In this document: in pieces, positions 8,274 to 16,977 of the stretch
How positions within the stretch are numbered: position 1 is the first letter of the stretch
How the letters are laid out: each line of letters begins with the position of its first letter
NCBI GenBank assembly: GCA_041661965.1
Contig: JBAZTH010000002.1
Span: 372,001 to 436,000, forward strand
Length of the DNA stretch: 64,000 nt
Direction: 5' to 3'
Source of the DNA: Candidatus Margulisiibacteriota bacterium
GTDB lineage: Bacteria > Margulisbacteria > WOR-1 > O2-12-FULL-45-9 > XYB2-FULL-48-7
Notes under the pieces: model-generated
The model's input: only the letters and a program-made list of their open reading frames with translations
What the model was told of the DNA's origin: nothing
Database searches by the model: none
Program-made: the position numbers and the translations under genes

Positions 8274-9060
8274 GCAAAAAACCATCACCCGGCCTTTTTC
8301 ACTTGAGGGGATCGGCCTCCATTCCGGAACGCCTTCCAAGATCACCGTGAAGCGGGGCGCCGCCGGAACAGGGGTTACCTTTGCCAAAAACGGCCGCTTG
8401 ATCAAAGCGGACGTTAACAACGTCGAACAAACCGAGCGGGGAACGGTCCTTGGCGGGATCGCGGTCGTTGAACATTTTTTAGCCGCGGCCGCCGGCCTGG
8501 GAATCGACAATCTGCTCGTTGAAATAGAAGGGAAAGAGCTTCCGGCCCTGGATGGAAGCGCCCTCCCCTACGTCAAAGCCTTTGAAGCAGCCGGGACGGT
8601 TGAACAAGCGGCGCCCAAGAATTACCAGCTGATCGAGCGACCATTTCTCGTTGTCGACGGTGATTCCCGGCTCGAGGCGCTCCCCTTTCATGGATTTAAG
8701 ATCGATTTTGTGATAATATTTAAAGGGCTTGGAGAGCAAAAGTGCAGTTTTGTCCTCGATCGCCGCTCATTTATTGAGTCGATCGCTCCGGCCAGAACTT
8801 TCGGCTATATCAGCGAGTTGGATTATTTGCAGGCCAAGGGGCTGGGGAAAGGGGCTTCGACCGATAACGCCCTGGTCCTAAACGAGAGCGGCTATGTTAA
8901 TCCTCCCCGTTTTGCCGATGAACCGGTCCGGCACAAAATTCTCGACCTGATCGGCGACCTGGCCTTGTTAGGCCGTCCCTTGAAAGGCTATTTTAAGGCT
9001 TATAAGTCCGGGCACAAATTGAACGCTCAATTGGTTCGGGCTATCCTGGCCGCTTATTAA
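8242..9060 (+). CDS. lpxC: UDP-3-O-acyl-N-acetylglucosamine deacetylase
   Basis: At 272 residues it is slightly shorter than typical LpxC (about 300). It contains GIGLHSG near the N-terminus, the zinc-ligand segment VVEHFL (His78), ARTFGY, and RHKILDLIGD plus a C-terminal SGH, which supply the other zinc ligands and catalytic His/Asp. The enzyme performs the committed step of lipid A synthesis in the cytoplasm. It starts inside the VanW gene and is followed by fabZ-lpxA and lpxB, so the order is that of a compact lipid A operon. Confidence 0.93.
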   Translation: MSLSPAQNQDKQKTITRPFSLEGIGLHSGTPSKITVKRGAAGTGVTFAKNGRLIKADVNNVEQTERGTVLGGIAVVEHFLAAAAGLGIDNLLVEIEGKELPALDGSALPYVKAFEAAGTVEQAAPKNYQLIERPFLVVDGDSRLEALPFHGFKIDFVIIFKGLGEQKCSFVLDRRSFIESIAPARTFGYISELDYLQAKGLGKGASTDNALVLNESGYVNPPRFADEPVRHKILDLIGDLALLGRPLKGYFKAYKSGHKLNAQLVRAILAAY

Positions 9061-9072
9061 AGGAGGCTTCTA

Positions 9073-10344
9073 ATGGTCATTGATATCAAAGAAATAATGA
9101 ATACGATTCCGCATCGCTTCCCGTTCCTGCTCATCGACAAAGTTTTGGAGCTTGAAGAAGGGAAACGGGCCGTCGCCTTAAAGAACGTGACCATGAACGA
9201 AGCTCATTTTCAGGGCCATTTTCCGGGCCATCCGGTCATGCCGGGAGTTTTGATCATCGAAGCGATCGCCCAGGTCGGGGTTGTTTTGGCGCTTCGCGCG
9301 CCTTCATCACAGGGCAAGATCGTTTATTTTGCCGGAATCGATAATGTTCGCTTTCGGAAACCGGTCGTCCCCGGCGATCAGTTGATTTTCGAAGTCGAGA
9401 CCGTCTGGATCCGCGGACCGCTCGGCAAAATGAAAGGCAAAGCCACCGTCAACAACGAAGTGGTAGCCGAGGGCGAATTCACCTTCTCGATGGTTGATAC
9501 CGGCGAGGCCAAGGTCCATGCCACCGCCTCCGTCCACCCTACCGCCCAGATCGCCAAAGGGGTCGATATCGGACCATACGTCGTTATCGGACCGAACGTT
9601 AAGATCGGCGAAAAAACCAAGGTCGGCGCTTATTGCTCAATTTCCGGCCACACTACCATCGGCAAAGAAAACGTCCTTTATCAAGGGGTAACGATCGGCG
9701 TGCCGCCCCAGGATTTTAAATACAAAGGGGAAAAGAGCGAGATCGTTATCGGCGACAAAAATATTATCCGGGAGTTCGTCACGATCCATCTTCCTTCCGG
9801 CGAAAACGGTAAAACGACGATCGGCAACGAGAACTACATCATGGTCCACGCCCATATTCCTCATAACTGCCAGATCGGCAATCAGACCGTGATCGGCGGC
9901 TACGTCGGACTGGCCGGCCACACCGTGATCGGCGACCAGGCGATCATCGGCGGCATGGCCGGGATCCACCAATTCGTCAGGATCGGCCGCCTGGCAATGA
10001 TCGGGGCCCAATCCAAGGTTACGCAAGATATCCCGCCGTTCATGCTTGTTGACGGCAGTCCCGCCCAGGTCCGCGGGATCAACTCCATCGGCCTACAGCG
10101 CCGCGGCGTGCCGATCGATTCGACCTCCGAAATCAAGAAAGCCTTTAAGTTGATCTACGAATCCGGCAAAAGCACCGCCGAAGCCTCCGCGGAGATGAAA
10201 AAACGCTTACGCCAACTCCCGGAGATCAAGCAAATCGTCGAATTTCTCGAAACCGAGAGCAAGCGCGGGATCAGCAAGAAAACGGCAATCGAAGAAGAGG
10301 CCGAAGAATTGATCCTCCCGGACATTCCAGAACTCGGCATATGA
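9073..10344 (+). CDS. FabZ-LpxA fusion: hydroxyacyl-ACP dehydratase and UDP-GlcNAc acyltransferase
   Basis: One 423-residue frame encodes two enzymes. Residues 1-147 are FabZ, with HRFPFLL, HFPGHPVMPG (His49) and catalytic Glu63, which dehydrate 3-hydroxyacyl-ACP. From about 153 onward is a left-handed beta-helix LpxA with hexapeptide repeats, the catalytic-His segment MVHAHIPHNC, GGMAGIHQF, and a C-terminal helical domain. Both act on 3-hydroxyacyl-ACP, so the fusion places competing fates of one substrate in one polypeptide. It has a GGAGG site, follows lpxC after 12 bases, and overlaps lpxB by 4. Confidence 0.93.
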   Translation: MVIDIKEIMNTIPHRFPFLLIDKVLELEEGKRAVALKNVTMNEAHFQGHFPGHPVMPGVLIIEAIAQVGVVLALRAPSSQGKIVYFAGIDNVRFRKPVVPGDQLIFEVETVWIRGPLGKMKGKATVNNEVVAEGEFTFSMVDTGEAKVHATASVHPTAQIAKGVDIGPYVVIGPNVKIGEKTKVGAYCSISGHTTIGKENVLYQGVTIGVPPQDFKYKGEKSEIVIGDKNIIREFVTIHLPSGENGKTTIGNENYIMVHAHIPHNCQIGNQTVIGGYVGLAGHTVIGDQAIIGGMAGIHQFVRIGRLAMIGAQSKVTQDIPPFMLVDGSPAQVRGINSIGLQRRGVPIDSTSEIKKAFKLIYESGKSTAEASAEMKKRLRQLPEIKQIVEFLETESKRGISKKTAIEEEAEELILPDIPELGI

Positions 10345-11477
10345 AGATAATGGTGTCGGCCGGAGAACTCTCCGGCGATTTACACGGCGCCTATCTTATC
10401 AACGAACTTAAAAGGTTCCTGCCTGACGCTTATTTTTTTGGGATCGGCTCCGAACGGTTGGCCGCCGCTGGGGTTGAAATCAAATTCGATCTCTCTCCCC
10501 GCAGCACAATCGGTATTCTGGAGGCTCTCCCGAATCTTCTGGCCCTCTACCGTTCTTTCAGGCGGGCAAAGTCGCTAATTCTTGCCGAACGGCCCGATCT
10601 TGTCATCCTGATCGATTCCCAAGGCTTTAATTTGCCGCTGGCGAAATTTTGCCGCGGCCAGGGGGTCAAAACCGTTTATTACATTGCCCCCCAGGAATGG
10701 CTGTGGGGAACAGATAAGGGGGTGGCTAGGGTTCTGCGCTCCGTTACCCGGGTTATCGCGATCTTCCCGAAAGAATACGAAAAGTTCCGCGCCTTTGGCG
10801 AAAATGTCGTTTATTTTGGCCACCCTTTGTTGGATATCGTTAAAGCTTCCGCCAGCCGGCCGGATTTACGCCGAAAATTTGACCTCGCCGGGGACCCGGT
10901 CGTCGCGCTCTGCGCCGGCAGCCGCGAGCACGAGCTAAAGACCCTTCTCCCGGTTTTAGTCGAGGCCGCGCGCCTTATGCGCCAAGCCAGGCCTGACCTT
11001 CAATTTATCGTGCCGGTCCCTGTCCCGCGTTTTTTAAATAACATTGAACAGGCCTTTTCCGGGCTCAACTGCATATTTGTCGTCAATAATTCTTACGACG
11101 CGTTGTCCGCCGCGGATCTTGCCGTTTGCGTTTCCGGAACGGTAACGCTCGAAGCGTCTTTGCTTGGCCTCCCTAATATTATGATCTACAAACTTTCCCG
11201 CTTCTCCTATTTTATCGGTAAATACTTTTTAAAAATCGACAAGAAAATTAAATTTTTCAGCATGCCCAATATTGTTTTGGATAAAAAAGTTATTCCTGAA
11301 TTGATCATGGACCGAGCCAATCCTCTCGATATCGCAAAAACCGCCGGCGCTTTGCTGGCCAGCGCGGCCGACCGCCAGGCAATGTCGCGCGAATTTTCTC
11401 ATTTGAAAGAACTTCTCGGCCGGTCCGGCGTCATCCGTCAAGCGGCAAAATCAATTTTCGACATTTTAAGTCATTAG
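10341..11477 (+). CDS. lpxB: lipid-A-disaccharide synthase
   Basis: A 378-residue GT-B glycosyltransferase of family GT19. It begins MKIMVSAGELSGDLHGA, the LpxB signature, and contains YYIAPQEWLWG, FGHPLLD and CAGSREHELK, then the C-terminal SGTVTLEA donor-binding loop. It joins UDP-diacylglucosamine to lipid X at the inner face of the cytoplasmic membrane. The start overlaps fabZ-lpxA by 4 bases (ATGA). Confidence 0.95.
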   Translation: MKIMVSAGELSGDLHGAYLINELKRFLPDAYFFGIGSERLAAAGVEIKFDLSPRSTIGILEALPNLLALYRSFRRAKSLILAERPDLVILIDSQGFNLPLAKFCRGQGVKTVYYIAPQEWLWGTDKGVARVLRSVTRVIAIFPKEYEKFRAFGENVVYFGHPLLDIVKASASRPDLRRKFDLAGDPVVALCAGSREHELKTLLPVLVEAARLMRQARPDLQFIVPVPVPRFLNNIEQAFSGLNCIFVVNNSYDALSAADLAVCVSGTVTLEASLLGLPNIMIYKLSRFSYFIGKYFLKIDKKIKFFSMPNIVLDKKVIPELIMDRANPLDIAKTAGALLASAADRQAMSREFSHLKELLGRSGVIRQAAKSIFDILSH

Positions 11478-11685
11478 CGGGTTTTCTTTTGCCGTTTTTT
11501 TCTCTTTTTTTCATCACCCAAGCTTGCTGTTCGATTCGCCGCCTCGTTTTTTATCCCGTTTTTATAGTATTTTTTTATTTCTTCTCGTTTATTTACCGCG
11601 ATTTCTTTTTAGCCTATTAAGTGACGATTATTTTATCGCGCGCGCGTTTTTGCGGCAATATTTTTTTCTGATTTTAAACTTTTTA
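11478..11685 (+). other. T-rich intergenic stretch after lpxB
   Basis: About 200 bases very rich in T on the plus strand, with several runs of six to seven T. It can be read as an in-frame hydrophobic extension of the next gene, but the extended -10 at 11686-11694 right before ATG 11701 makes that unlikely. I see no clear hairpin terminator, RNA gene or conserved site in it. Confidence 0.5.
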
Positions 11686-11694
11686 TGTTATAAT
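11686..11694 (+). promoter_or_regulatory. extended -10 promoter of gnnB-like gene
   Basis: TGTTATAAT places TATAAT at 11689-11694, exactly 6 nt before ATG 11701. The transcript should begin at the start codon. No Shine-Dalgarno site is present. Confidence 0.6.
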
Positions 11695-11700
11695 CACTTC

Positions 11701-12804
11701 ATGTCAGTCCCATTCTTCGATATAACCAGGCAGAACAAGGCTAAACTTGCCGAAATTGAATCGGCAATAGCGACGGTAGTTAACTCCGGTCGCTTCATCC
11801 TCGGCGAAAACGTTGCCCAGCTGGAAAAAGAGGTGGCGGCTTACTCGAAATCAGCCTACGCGATCGGGGTCGCGTCAGGAACCGATGCCATTCACCTCGC
11901 TTTGCGCGCTTGCGGCGTAAAAGCCGGCGACGAAATCATCACCTCCCCTTTTACCTTCGTCGCAACCGCAGAAGCGATCAGCTATATTGGGGCCATCCCT
12001 GTATTTGCCGATATTGAGCCAAATACTTTCAATCTTTCGGCTAACCTGATCGAGAAAAAGATCACTAAGAAGACAAAGGCGATCCTCCCGATCCACCTTT
12101 ACGGCCAATCAGCCGATATGGTGACGATTATGGCCCTGGCTAAGCAGTACAAGCTCAAAGTAATCGAGGACAGTTGTCAGGCGATCGGCGCTGAATACGC
12201 AAATCAACCGGTTAATTCGACCAGTGACGCTGGTTGTCTCTCTTTTTTCCCGACAAAAAACCTCGGTTGCTTCGGCGACGGCGGGATGGTCGTTACCAAT
12301 AATCAAAGCGTCGCCGATGAGATCAAGGTCTTGCGCGGGCATGGAAGCCGCAAAACATATTATTATGATCTGATCGGTTATAACAGCCGCTTGGACGAGC
12401 TCCAGGCCGCGATCTTGCGCGTCAAGCTGAAAGAGATCGACCGCTTCGCCGCTTCACGTCGGAAAAACGCGGATTATTATTATTCCCGCCTCAAGAATAT
12501 TTCCGGTCTCCGGCTCCCCGATCAGGATCCTAAGGCAAAACATGTCTTCAACCAGTTCACTGTCCGCTGTTCTAAGCGTGACGCTCTTTTGGCACACCTA
12601 AAAAAGTTGGGGATCGGCGCGATGGTTTACTACCCGCTCTCGCTTCATCTTCAGCCCGCGTTTTCTTTTCTTGGTTACAAAGCCGGCGACCTGCCGGAAA
12701 GCGAAAAAGCTCAAAGCGAGGTCCTTTCATTGCCGATTTTCCCTGAATTGACTGAAAATGAGCTGGACCAGGTCGCTTCTGCCGTCGAATCCTTTTTTAA
12801 ATGA
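11701..12804 (+). CDS. DegT/DnrJ/EryC1 sugar aminotransferase, GnnB-like
   Basis: From ATG 11701 the protein has 367 residues. It is a PLP-dependent nucleotide-sugar aminotransferase: SGTDAIHLAL for phosphate binding, EDSCQAIGA with the PLP-pairing Asp, and FFPTKNLGCFGDGG with Lys186 as Schiff-base lysine. The next gene is a Gfo/Idh/MocA dehydrogenase overlapping by 4 bases, and lpxA-lpxB lie just upstream. That setting fits GnnB, which aminates the 3-keto sugar made by GnnA to give UDP-GlcNAc3N for lipid A. WbpE-type O-antigen synthesis is the main alternative. Confidence 0.75.
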   Translation: MSVPFFDITRQNKAKLAEIESAIATVVNSGRFILGENVAQLEKEVAAYSKSAYAIGVASGTDAIHLALRACGVKAGDEIITSPFTFVATAEAISYIGAIPVFADIEPNTFNLSANLIEKKITKKTKAILPIHLYGQSADMVTIMALAKQYKLKVIEDSCQAIGAEYANQPVNSTSDAGCLSFFPTKNLGCFGDGGMVVTNNQSVADEIKVLRGHGSRKTYYYDLIGYNSRLDELQAAILRVKLKEIDRFAASRRKNADYYYSRLKNISGLRLPDQDPKAKHVFNQFTVRCSKRDALLAHLKKLGIGAMVYYPLSLHLQPAFSFLGYKAGDLPESEKAQSEVLSLPIFPELTENELDQVASAVESFFK

Positions 12805-13718
12805 TTAAAGGCAAAGGCTTGAAATTTGGGATTATTGGCGCCGGCGCCATGGGGCAAAACCATGTTCGGATCGCCGCCGGACTAAGCGGGCTCAATCTTG
12901 TCGGCCTGGCCGATAAAGATTTTAGCCTGGCGAGCGAAATCGCGGCTAAAACCGGCATCACCCCTTTTGCCGATTATCGGGAATTAGCGGCCCAGGTTGA
13001 CGCGCTAAGCATCGTCACCCCAACTAAGACACACCTAACAATTGCCAGGGACTGCCTTGAGCTTGGCAAGCACATTTTATTGGAAAAGCCTTTTACCGGC
13101 GTTTCCACGAAGGCCCAAGAGCTCGCCGATCTGGCAAAAAGCAAAAATCTTATTCTTCTCGTCGGTTTTATCGAGCGCTTTAACCCGGCCTTTGTTAAAT
13201 TACGCCGGTTGATCAAGGGAGAAAAGATTTTAGGGATCGACATTAAGCGCGTCAGTCCCTTCCCGTCCAGGATCACCGATACCGATGTTGTCTTCGACAT
13301 GATGATCCACGATCTTGATCTTCTAAATGTTTTGGTCCCCTGGCCGATTGAAGAGGTTCGGGCGGAAGGGAAAAAAGTAAAGAGCCGGTTTTATGATCAA
13401 GTCGCGGCTACGATCGTTTACAAACACGGGGTCATTGCTCGGGTCGAAGGAAATAGGGTCGCCGAAGATCGGGTCCGGAAGATCTCCGTGACCACCGAAA
13501 AACTGGTCATTGAGGCCGACCTGTTAAATAAAGTTATTTACTTAAGAGATTTTTCATCACCTGTTCCGTCAACTACCCCAGTTGCCCCGGTCGATCAGTT
13601 AACCGCCGAGCTCGCTAGTTTTTTGGCCATGGTTAAAGGAAAATCTGTTGCCGATAATGATTCAGGTGCCGCAGTTAAAGCTATTCAATTAGCGGAAGAG
13701 GTAAAAAAAGCATGTTGA
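12801..13718 (+). CDS. Gfo/Idh/MocA oxidoreductase, GnnA-like
   Basis: A 305-residue NAD(P)-dependent oxidoreductase with an N-terminal Rossmann motif (GIIGAGAMGQNH), EKPFTG as the family's catalytic EKP motif, GFIERFNPAF, and MIHDLDLLNVL with the catalytic-region His. It probably oxidises the 3-hydroxyl of UDP-GlcNAc so the neighbouring aminotransferase can act. The position next to lpxB matches lipid A loci with gnnA/gnnB. Proteins of this subgroup also occur alone in lpx operons, so the exact substrate is inferred. Confidence 0.75.
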   Translation: MIKGKGLKFGIIGAGAMGQNHVRIAAGLSGLNLVGLADKDFSLASEIAAKTGITPFADYRELAAQVDALSIVTPTKTHLTIARDCLELGKHILLEKPFTGVSTKAQELADLAKSKNLILLVGFIERFNPAFVKLRRLIKGEKILGIDIKRVSPFPSRITDTDVVFDMMIHDLDLLNVLVPWPIEEVRAEGKKVKSRFYDQVAATIVYKHGVIARVEGNRVAEDRVRKISVTTEKLVIEADLLNKVIYLRDFSSPVPSTTPVAPVDQLTAELASFLAMVKGKSVADNDSGAAVKAIQLAEEVKKAC

Positions 13719-14758
13719 TCAGCATTCTCTCCTTTGTTGTCGTCTTCACTATCATCGCAGTGGCTCACGAGCTCGGGCACTTAATCTGGGCTAAAAGAGT
13801 CGGCATTAGAGTGCTGGAATTTGGGGTCGGCTTCGGCCCCAAACTATTTTCCGTCACCCGAAACAGCACCATCTACTCCATCAATCTGATCCCGATCCTC
13901 GCTTTTGTCCGTTTGGCCGGGGAAAACGATACGGAGGAAGACCGCGCTGTCCCCTTGGAAGAAAGAATTCAATCTAAGCCCCCGATCCAAAAATTTAAAG
14001 CGGTTTTTGCCGGGCCAGGGATGAACATCTTTGTGGCCTTCTTGATCCTGATCATTTTTACCCTTTTTATGGGGTACCCCAAGGGGGCCAGTAATGAGAT
14101 CGGGGTTATAAATAAGAACTCGGCCGCCGAAAAGGCCGGCTTAAAAGTTGGCGACAAACTATTGGCGATCAACAACAAACAATTCAGTAAAATGGAAGAA
14201 GCCATCGCCTTCATCCATCGGAGCCCGGAAAAATCCTTACGGCTGACCATTCTTCGCGACGACAAAAAGCTGGAATTATCGGCAACGCCAAAACATAATC
14301 CGCGACTTAAAATATCCTTGCTTGGTTTTTCCCCTAAACCATTATATGAGAAGGTTAGCCCCTTTGTTGCCGTTTATTTAGCCGGACAGCAAACTATCTT
14401 GATGGTCTTTTCTGTTGTTCTGGTCCTTTGGCAACTGATAACCGGCGGGGTTTCCTTGTCTGACTTGGCCGGCCCGGTCGGCATCGCCCAAATCACCGGC
14501 AAGTACGCCCAAACAGGCCTCGCCTCTCTCGTTTACTTTACGGCCTTTATCAGTGTTAACGTCGGGGTGTTAAACCTTCTCCCCCTACCCGCTCTTGATG
14601 GCGGTCGGATAATTTTCTACCTTTGGGAGATGGTGACGGGGAAACAAGTCAACGAAGGCTTTGAAAACCGGGTCAATTCGATCGGTTTTATGGTTTTATT
14701 AGCTTTAATGGCTCTAATTACCTTCAACGATCTGCTTCGGCTATTTCGCGGTCAATAG
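13712..14758 (+). CDS. rseP: site-2 protease, RseP family (M50 metalloprotease)
   Basis: A 348-residue membrane protease. HELGH at 19-23 in the first transmembrane helix supplies two zinc ligands and the catalytic Glu; NLLPLPALDGGR in a late helix supplies the Asp ligand. A single PDZ domain lies at about 115-195, whereas E. coli RseP has two. It cleaves membrane-embedded regulators such as anti-sigma factors. The ATG overlaps gnnA-like by 7 bases, and the end converges with folD over 18 bases. Confidence 0.92.
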   Translation: MLISILSFVVVFTIIAVAHELGHLIWAKRVGIRVLEFGVGFGPKLFSVTRNSTIYSINLIPILAFVRLAGENDTEEDRAVPLEERIQSKPPIQKFKAVFAGPGMNIFVAFLILIIFTLFMGYPKGASNEIGVINKNSAAEKAGLKVGDKLLAINNKQFSKMEEAIAFIHRSPEKSLRLTILRDDKKLELSATPKHNPRLKISLLGFSPKPLYEKVSPFVAVYLAGQQTILMVFSVVLVLWQLITGGVSLSDLAGPVGIAQITGKYAQTGLASLVYFTAFISVNVGVLNLLPLPALDGGRIIFYLWEMVTGKQVNEGFENRVNSIGFMVLLALMALITFNDLLRLFRGQ

Positions 14759-15595
14759 TTCGGCCGCTTTCAGGGTGTTTTTCAGTAGCAGGGCGATAGT
14801 CATCGGCCCAACTCCGCCTGGAACAGGGGTAATATAAGCCGCTTTCTCGATTGCTGCCGCATAATCAACGTCCCCGGTTAATTTTCCATTGATCTTGCTT
14901 GTCCCAACGTCAATGATCACAGCCCCTGGCTTTATCATTTCTCCGGTAATCAGCTTTGGTTGGCCAATTGCCGCGACTAGAATGTCGGCCCGCCTGGTGA
15001 CCTCCCCCAAATCTCTTGTCCTGGAATGGGCGATCGTGACTGTCGCATGGCGCTGCAAAAGGAGGATCGCTGTCGGTTTTCCAACGATATTGCTCCGACC
15101 AACTACAACCGCCTCTTTCCCCTTAATGTCTGTCCCTGTGGATAATATCAGTTCAATAATCCCCTGGGGGGTACAGGCAACAAAGCCCCCCTCTTCCCCT
15201 TTTATTAGTTTACCCATATTGACCGGATGCAACCCATCAACATCTTTTTCCGGCAAGATCTCGTTAAGGATCCGAACCTCATCAAGCCCCTTAGGCAAGG
15301 GTAACTGAATTAAGATCCCGTGGACCGAACGATCGTTATTAAGCCTTTTAACTTGCTCAATGAGCTCTTTTTCCGTCGTTGACGCAGGCATCAGGACCGT
15401 TTCGGAAAGCATGCCGACTGCCGCGCAACCTAACTCTTTATTCCTAACATATGTTTTTGAAGCTGGGTCATCCCCAACCAATAAGACCGCCAGCTTAGGC
15501 GTCACGTTGTTCGCCGCTTTAAACTTAGAAGTCGCGGCCGCAATTTCCCCTTTGATCATTGTGGCAATCTCTTTCCCATTAATAATTTGTCCCAT
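14741..15595 (-). CDS. folD: methylenetetrahydrofolate dehydrogenase / cyclohydrolase
   Basis: A 284-residue FolD. It has TYVRNKELGC with the catalytic Tyr/Lys pair, QLPLPKGLD, the KDVDGLHPVNMGKL segment, GRSNIVGKP for the dinucleotide, and TPVPGGVGPMT at the C-terminus. It interconverts methylene-, methenyl- and formyl-tetrahydrofolate in the cytoplasm, linking to the glycine-cleavage genes at 27-30 kb. It is transcribed toward rseP, and its upstream gap carries DnaA boxes and a parS site. Confidence 0.95.
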   Translation of the reverse strand: MGQIINGKEIATMIKGEIAAATSKFKAANNVTPKLAVLLVGDDPASKTYVRNKELGCAAVGMLSETVLMPASTTEKELIEQVKRLNNDRSVHGILIQLPLPKGLDEVRILNEILPEKDVDGLHPVNMGKLIKGEEGGFVACTPQGIIELILSTGTDIKGKEAVVVGRSNIVGKPTAILLLQRHATVTIAHSRTRDLGEVTRRADILVAAIGQPKLITGEMIKPGAVIIDVGTSKINGKLTGDVDYAAAIEKAAYITPVPGGVGPMTIALLLKNTLKAAELLTAK

Positions 15596-15598
15596 TAC

Positions 15599-15620
15599 TT
15601 ATCCACACTCCTTATCCACA
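15599..15620 (+). promoter_or_regulatory. two perfect DnaA boxes
   Basis: TTATCCACA occurs twice in the same orientation, at 15599-15607 and 15612-15620, just upstream of folD and 11 bp from a parS site. A third perfect box in reverse orientation lies inside folD at 15137-15145. Confidence 0.7.
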
Positions 15621-15631
15621 GGCTGGAATAT

Positions 15632-15647
15632 TGTTTCACGTGGAACA
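15632..15647 (+). promoter_or_regulatory. parS chromosome-partition site
   Basis: TGTTTCACGTGGAACA matches the conserved bacterial ParB-binding site (TGTTnCACGTGnAACA) at all fixed positions. It lies in the folD-mnmE gap. ParB would load here for origin segregation; parA and parB are not in this window. Confidence 0.85.
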
Positions 15648-15665
15648 CTTGCCGGTTATCGTATC

Positions 15666-16976
15666 TTACTTACCAATACAAAACTTGTCAAATATGTTGT
15701 TCAGCACTTCATCGGTCACTTCTTCCCCCGTAATCTCTCCCATGGCGACCAGGGCTTCTTTTATATCAACCGCGATCTCTTCGGGTCCCGCCCCTGCCAG
15801 GGCCGCCTTATGCCCCATTTGGACCGCCTTATGGGCCCTAATCAGGCATTCCTTGTGCCTTTCGTTGATCCCGCCATATTCCTCTTCATATAGTCCATTA
15901 TTGACCGCTAGCTTGTTGATAATCGCGGCCTCAAGGCGGTCAATCCCTGTTCCCTTGGTCGCGGAAATCGCCAAGCCTTCCCCTTGATTTTTCGCCAAGT
16001 CAACCTTATTGTATACAACAATGGCCTTGCTTTGGTCAATCGCATTCATTATTGTCTCATCTTCCCTGTTTAATGGGTCGGTTGCATCTTTAAGCACCAA
16101 AACAACCTCGGCCTCTTCCGCCGCTTTTTTGGTCCTGTTAATCCCCAGTTCTTCAATTCTCTCTTTTGTCTCTCTTATGCCGGCGGTATCGATGAGGATA
16201 AACGGTAAGCCTTGAATATTAATCGTTTCTTCTATGGTATCCCTGGTTGTCCCTGGGAGGTCGGTAACGATTGCTCTCTCTTCTTTCAACAATCTGTTTA
16301 GCAGGCTCGATTTACCGACATTTGGCCGCCCAATTATGGCAATTTTTACGCCGTTTCGAATAATCTTCCCATAATTAGCCGTGTTAATATCTTTTTGAAG
16401 CTCTTGGCTCAATTCTTCAAGGGGTTTTATTGCGTGGTCGCCCGAAACATCATCAGGAAAATCAATCTCGGCTTCTATTGCTGATAATTGATCCAGTAAT
16501 CTTCGCCGCTTTTCTTTTATGGCCCCTTTTAGCTTCCCTTCAACCTGCTTTCTGGCGGAAGAAGCGCTTTTCTCGGTCTTCGCCGTTATCAGGTCAACGA
16601 TCGCTTCGGCCTGGGTTAAATCAATTTTTCCATTAAGAAACGCCCTCTTGGTAAATTCCCCTTTTGTTGCGCCACGCCCCCCCAGCCTTACGATCAGCTC
16701 GACCACCTGGCGAACAAGCTCCTGACTGCCATGGCAACTTATCTCAACCATATCTTCACCGGTAAACGAGCTCGGGCCTTGCAAATACCAGGCCATTACT
16801 TCATCGATCTTGGTCATTGTTTCCGGATCGATTATCCAGCCGTGATAAATACGGTGCGTTTCAATCGGTTTCTTGGGGAAAATTTGAGAGAGGATATCTA
16901 AGCTTTTTGGGCCGCTAAGCCTGATTATAGAAATAGTTGCCGCCCCTTTGGAGGCGGCAGCAACTATTGTTCCCAT
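15666..16976 (-). CDS. mnmE: tRNA modification GTPase MnmE
   Basis: Start ATG 16976 gives MGTIVAAASKGAATISIIR, the standard MnmE N-terminus; a TTG at 17000 would add eight residues. The 436-residue protein has the N-terminal tetrahydrofolate-binding domain, a helical domain, an inserted G domain (GRPNVGKSS, DTAGIR, NKVD) and the C-terminal CIGK whose Cys is conserved. With MnmG, encoded at 40-42 kb, it installs carboxymethylaminomethyl on wobble uridine. It follows khpB by 1 base. Confidence 0.95.
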   Translation of the reverse strand: MGTIVAAASKGAATISIIRLSGPKSLDILSQIFPKKPIETHRIYHGWIIDPETMTKIDEVMAWYLQGPSSFTGEDMVEISCHGSQELVRQVVELIVRLGGRGATKGEFTKRAFLNGKIDLTQAEAIVDLITAKTEKSASSARKQVEGKLKGAIKEKRRRLLDQLSAIEAEIDFPDDVSGDHAIKPLEELSQELQKDINTANYGKIIRNGVKIAIIGRPNVGKSSLLNRLLKEERAIVTDLPGTTRDTIEETINIQGLPFILIDTAGIRETKERIEELGINRTKKAAEEAEVVLVLKDATDPLNREDETIMNAIDQSKAIVVYNKVDLAKNQGEGLAISATKGTGIDRLEAAIINKLAVNNGLYEEEYGGINERHKECLIRAHKAVQMGHKAALAGAGPEEIAVDIKEALVAMGEITGEEVTDEVLNNIFDKFCIGK

Positions 16977-16977
16977 T

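Noticed and set aside
11524..11700. Hydrophobic N-terminal extension of the aminotransferase
   Set aside because: The frame is open only because the region is T-rich; a consensus extended -10 ends 6 nt before ATG 11701 and family proteins start there.
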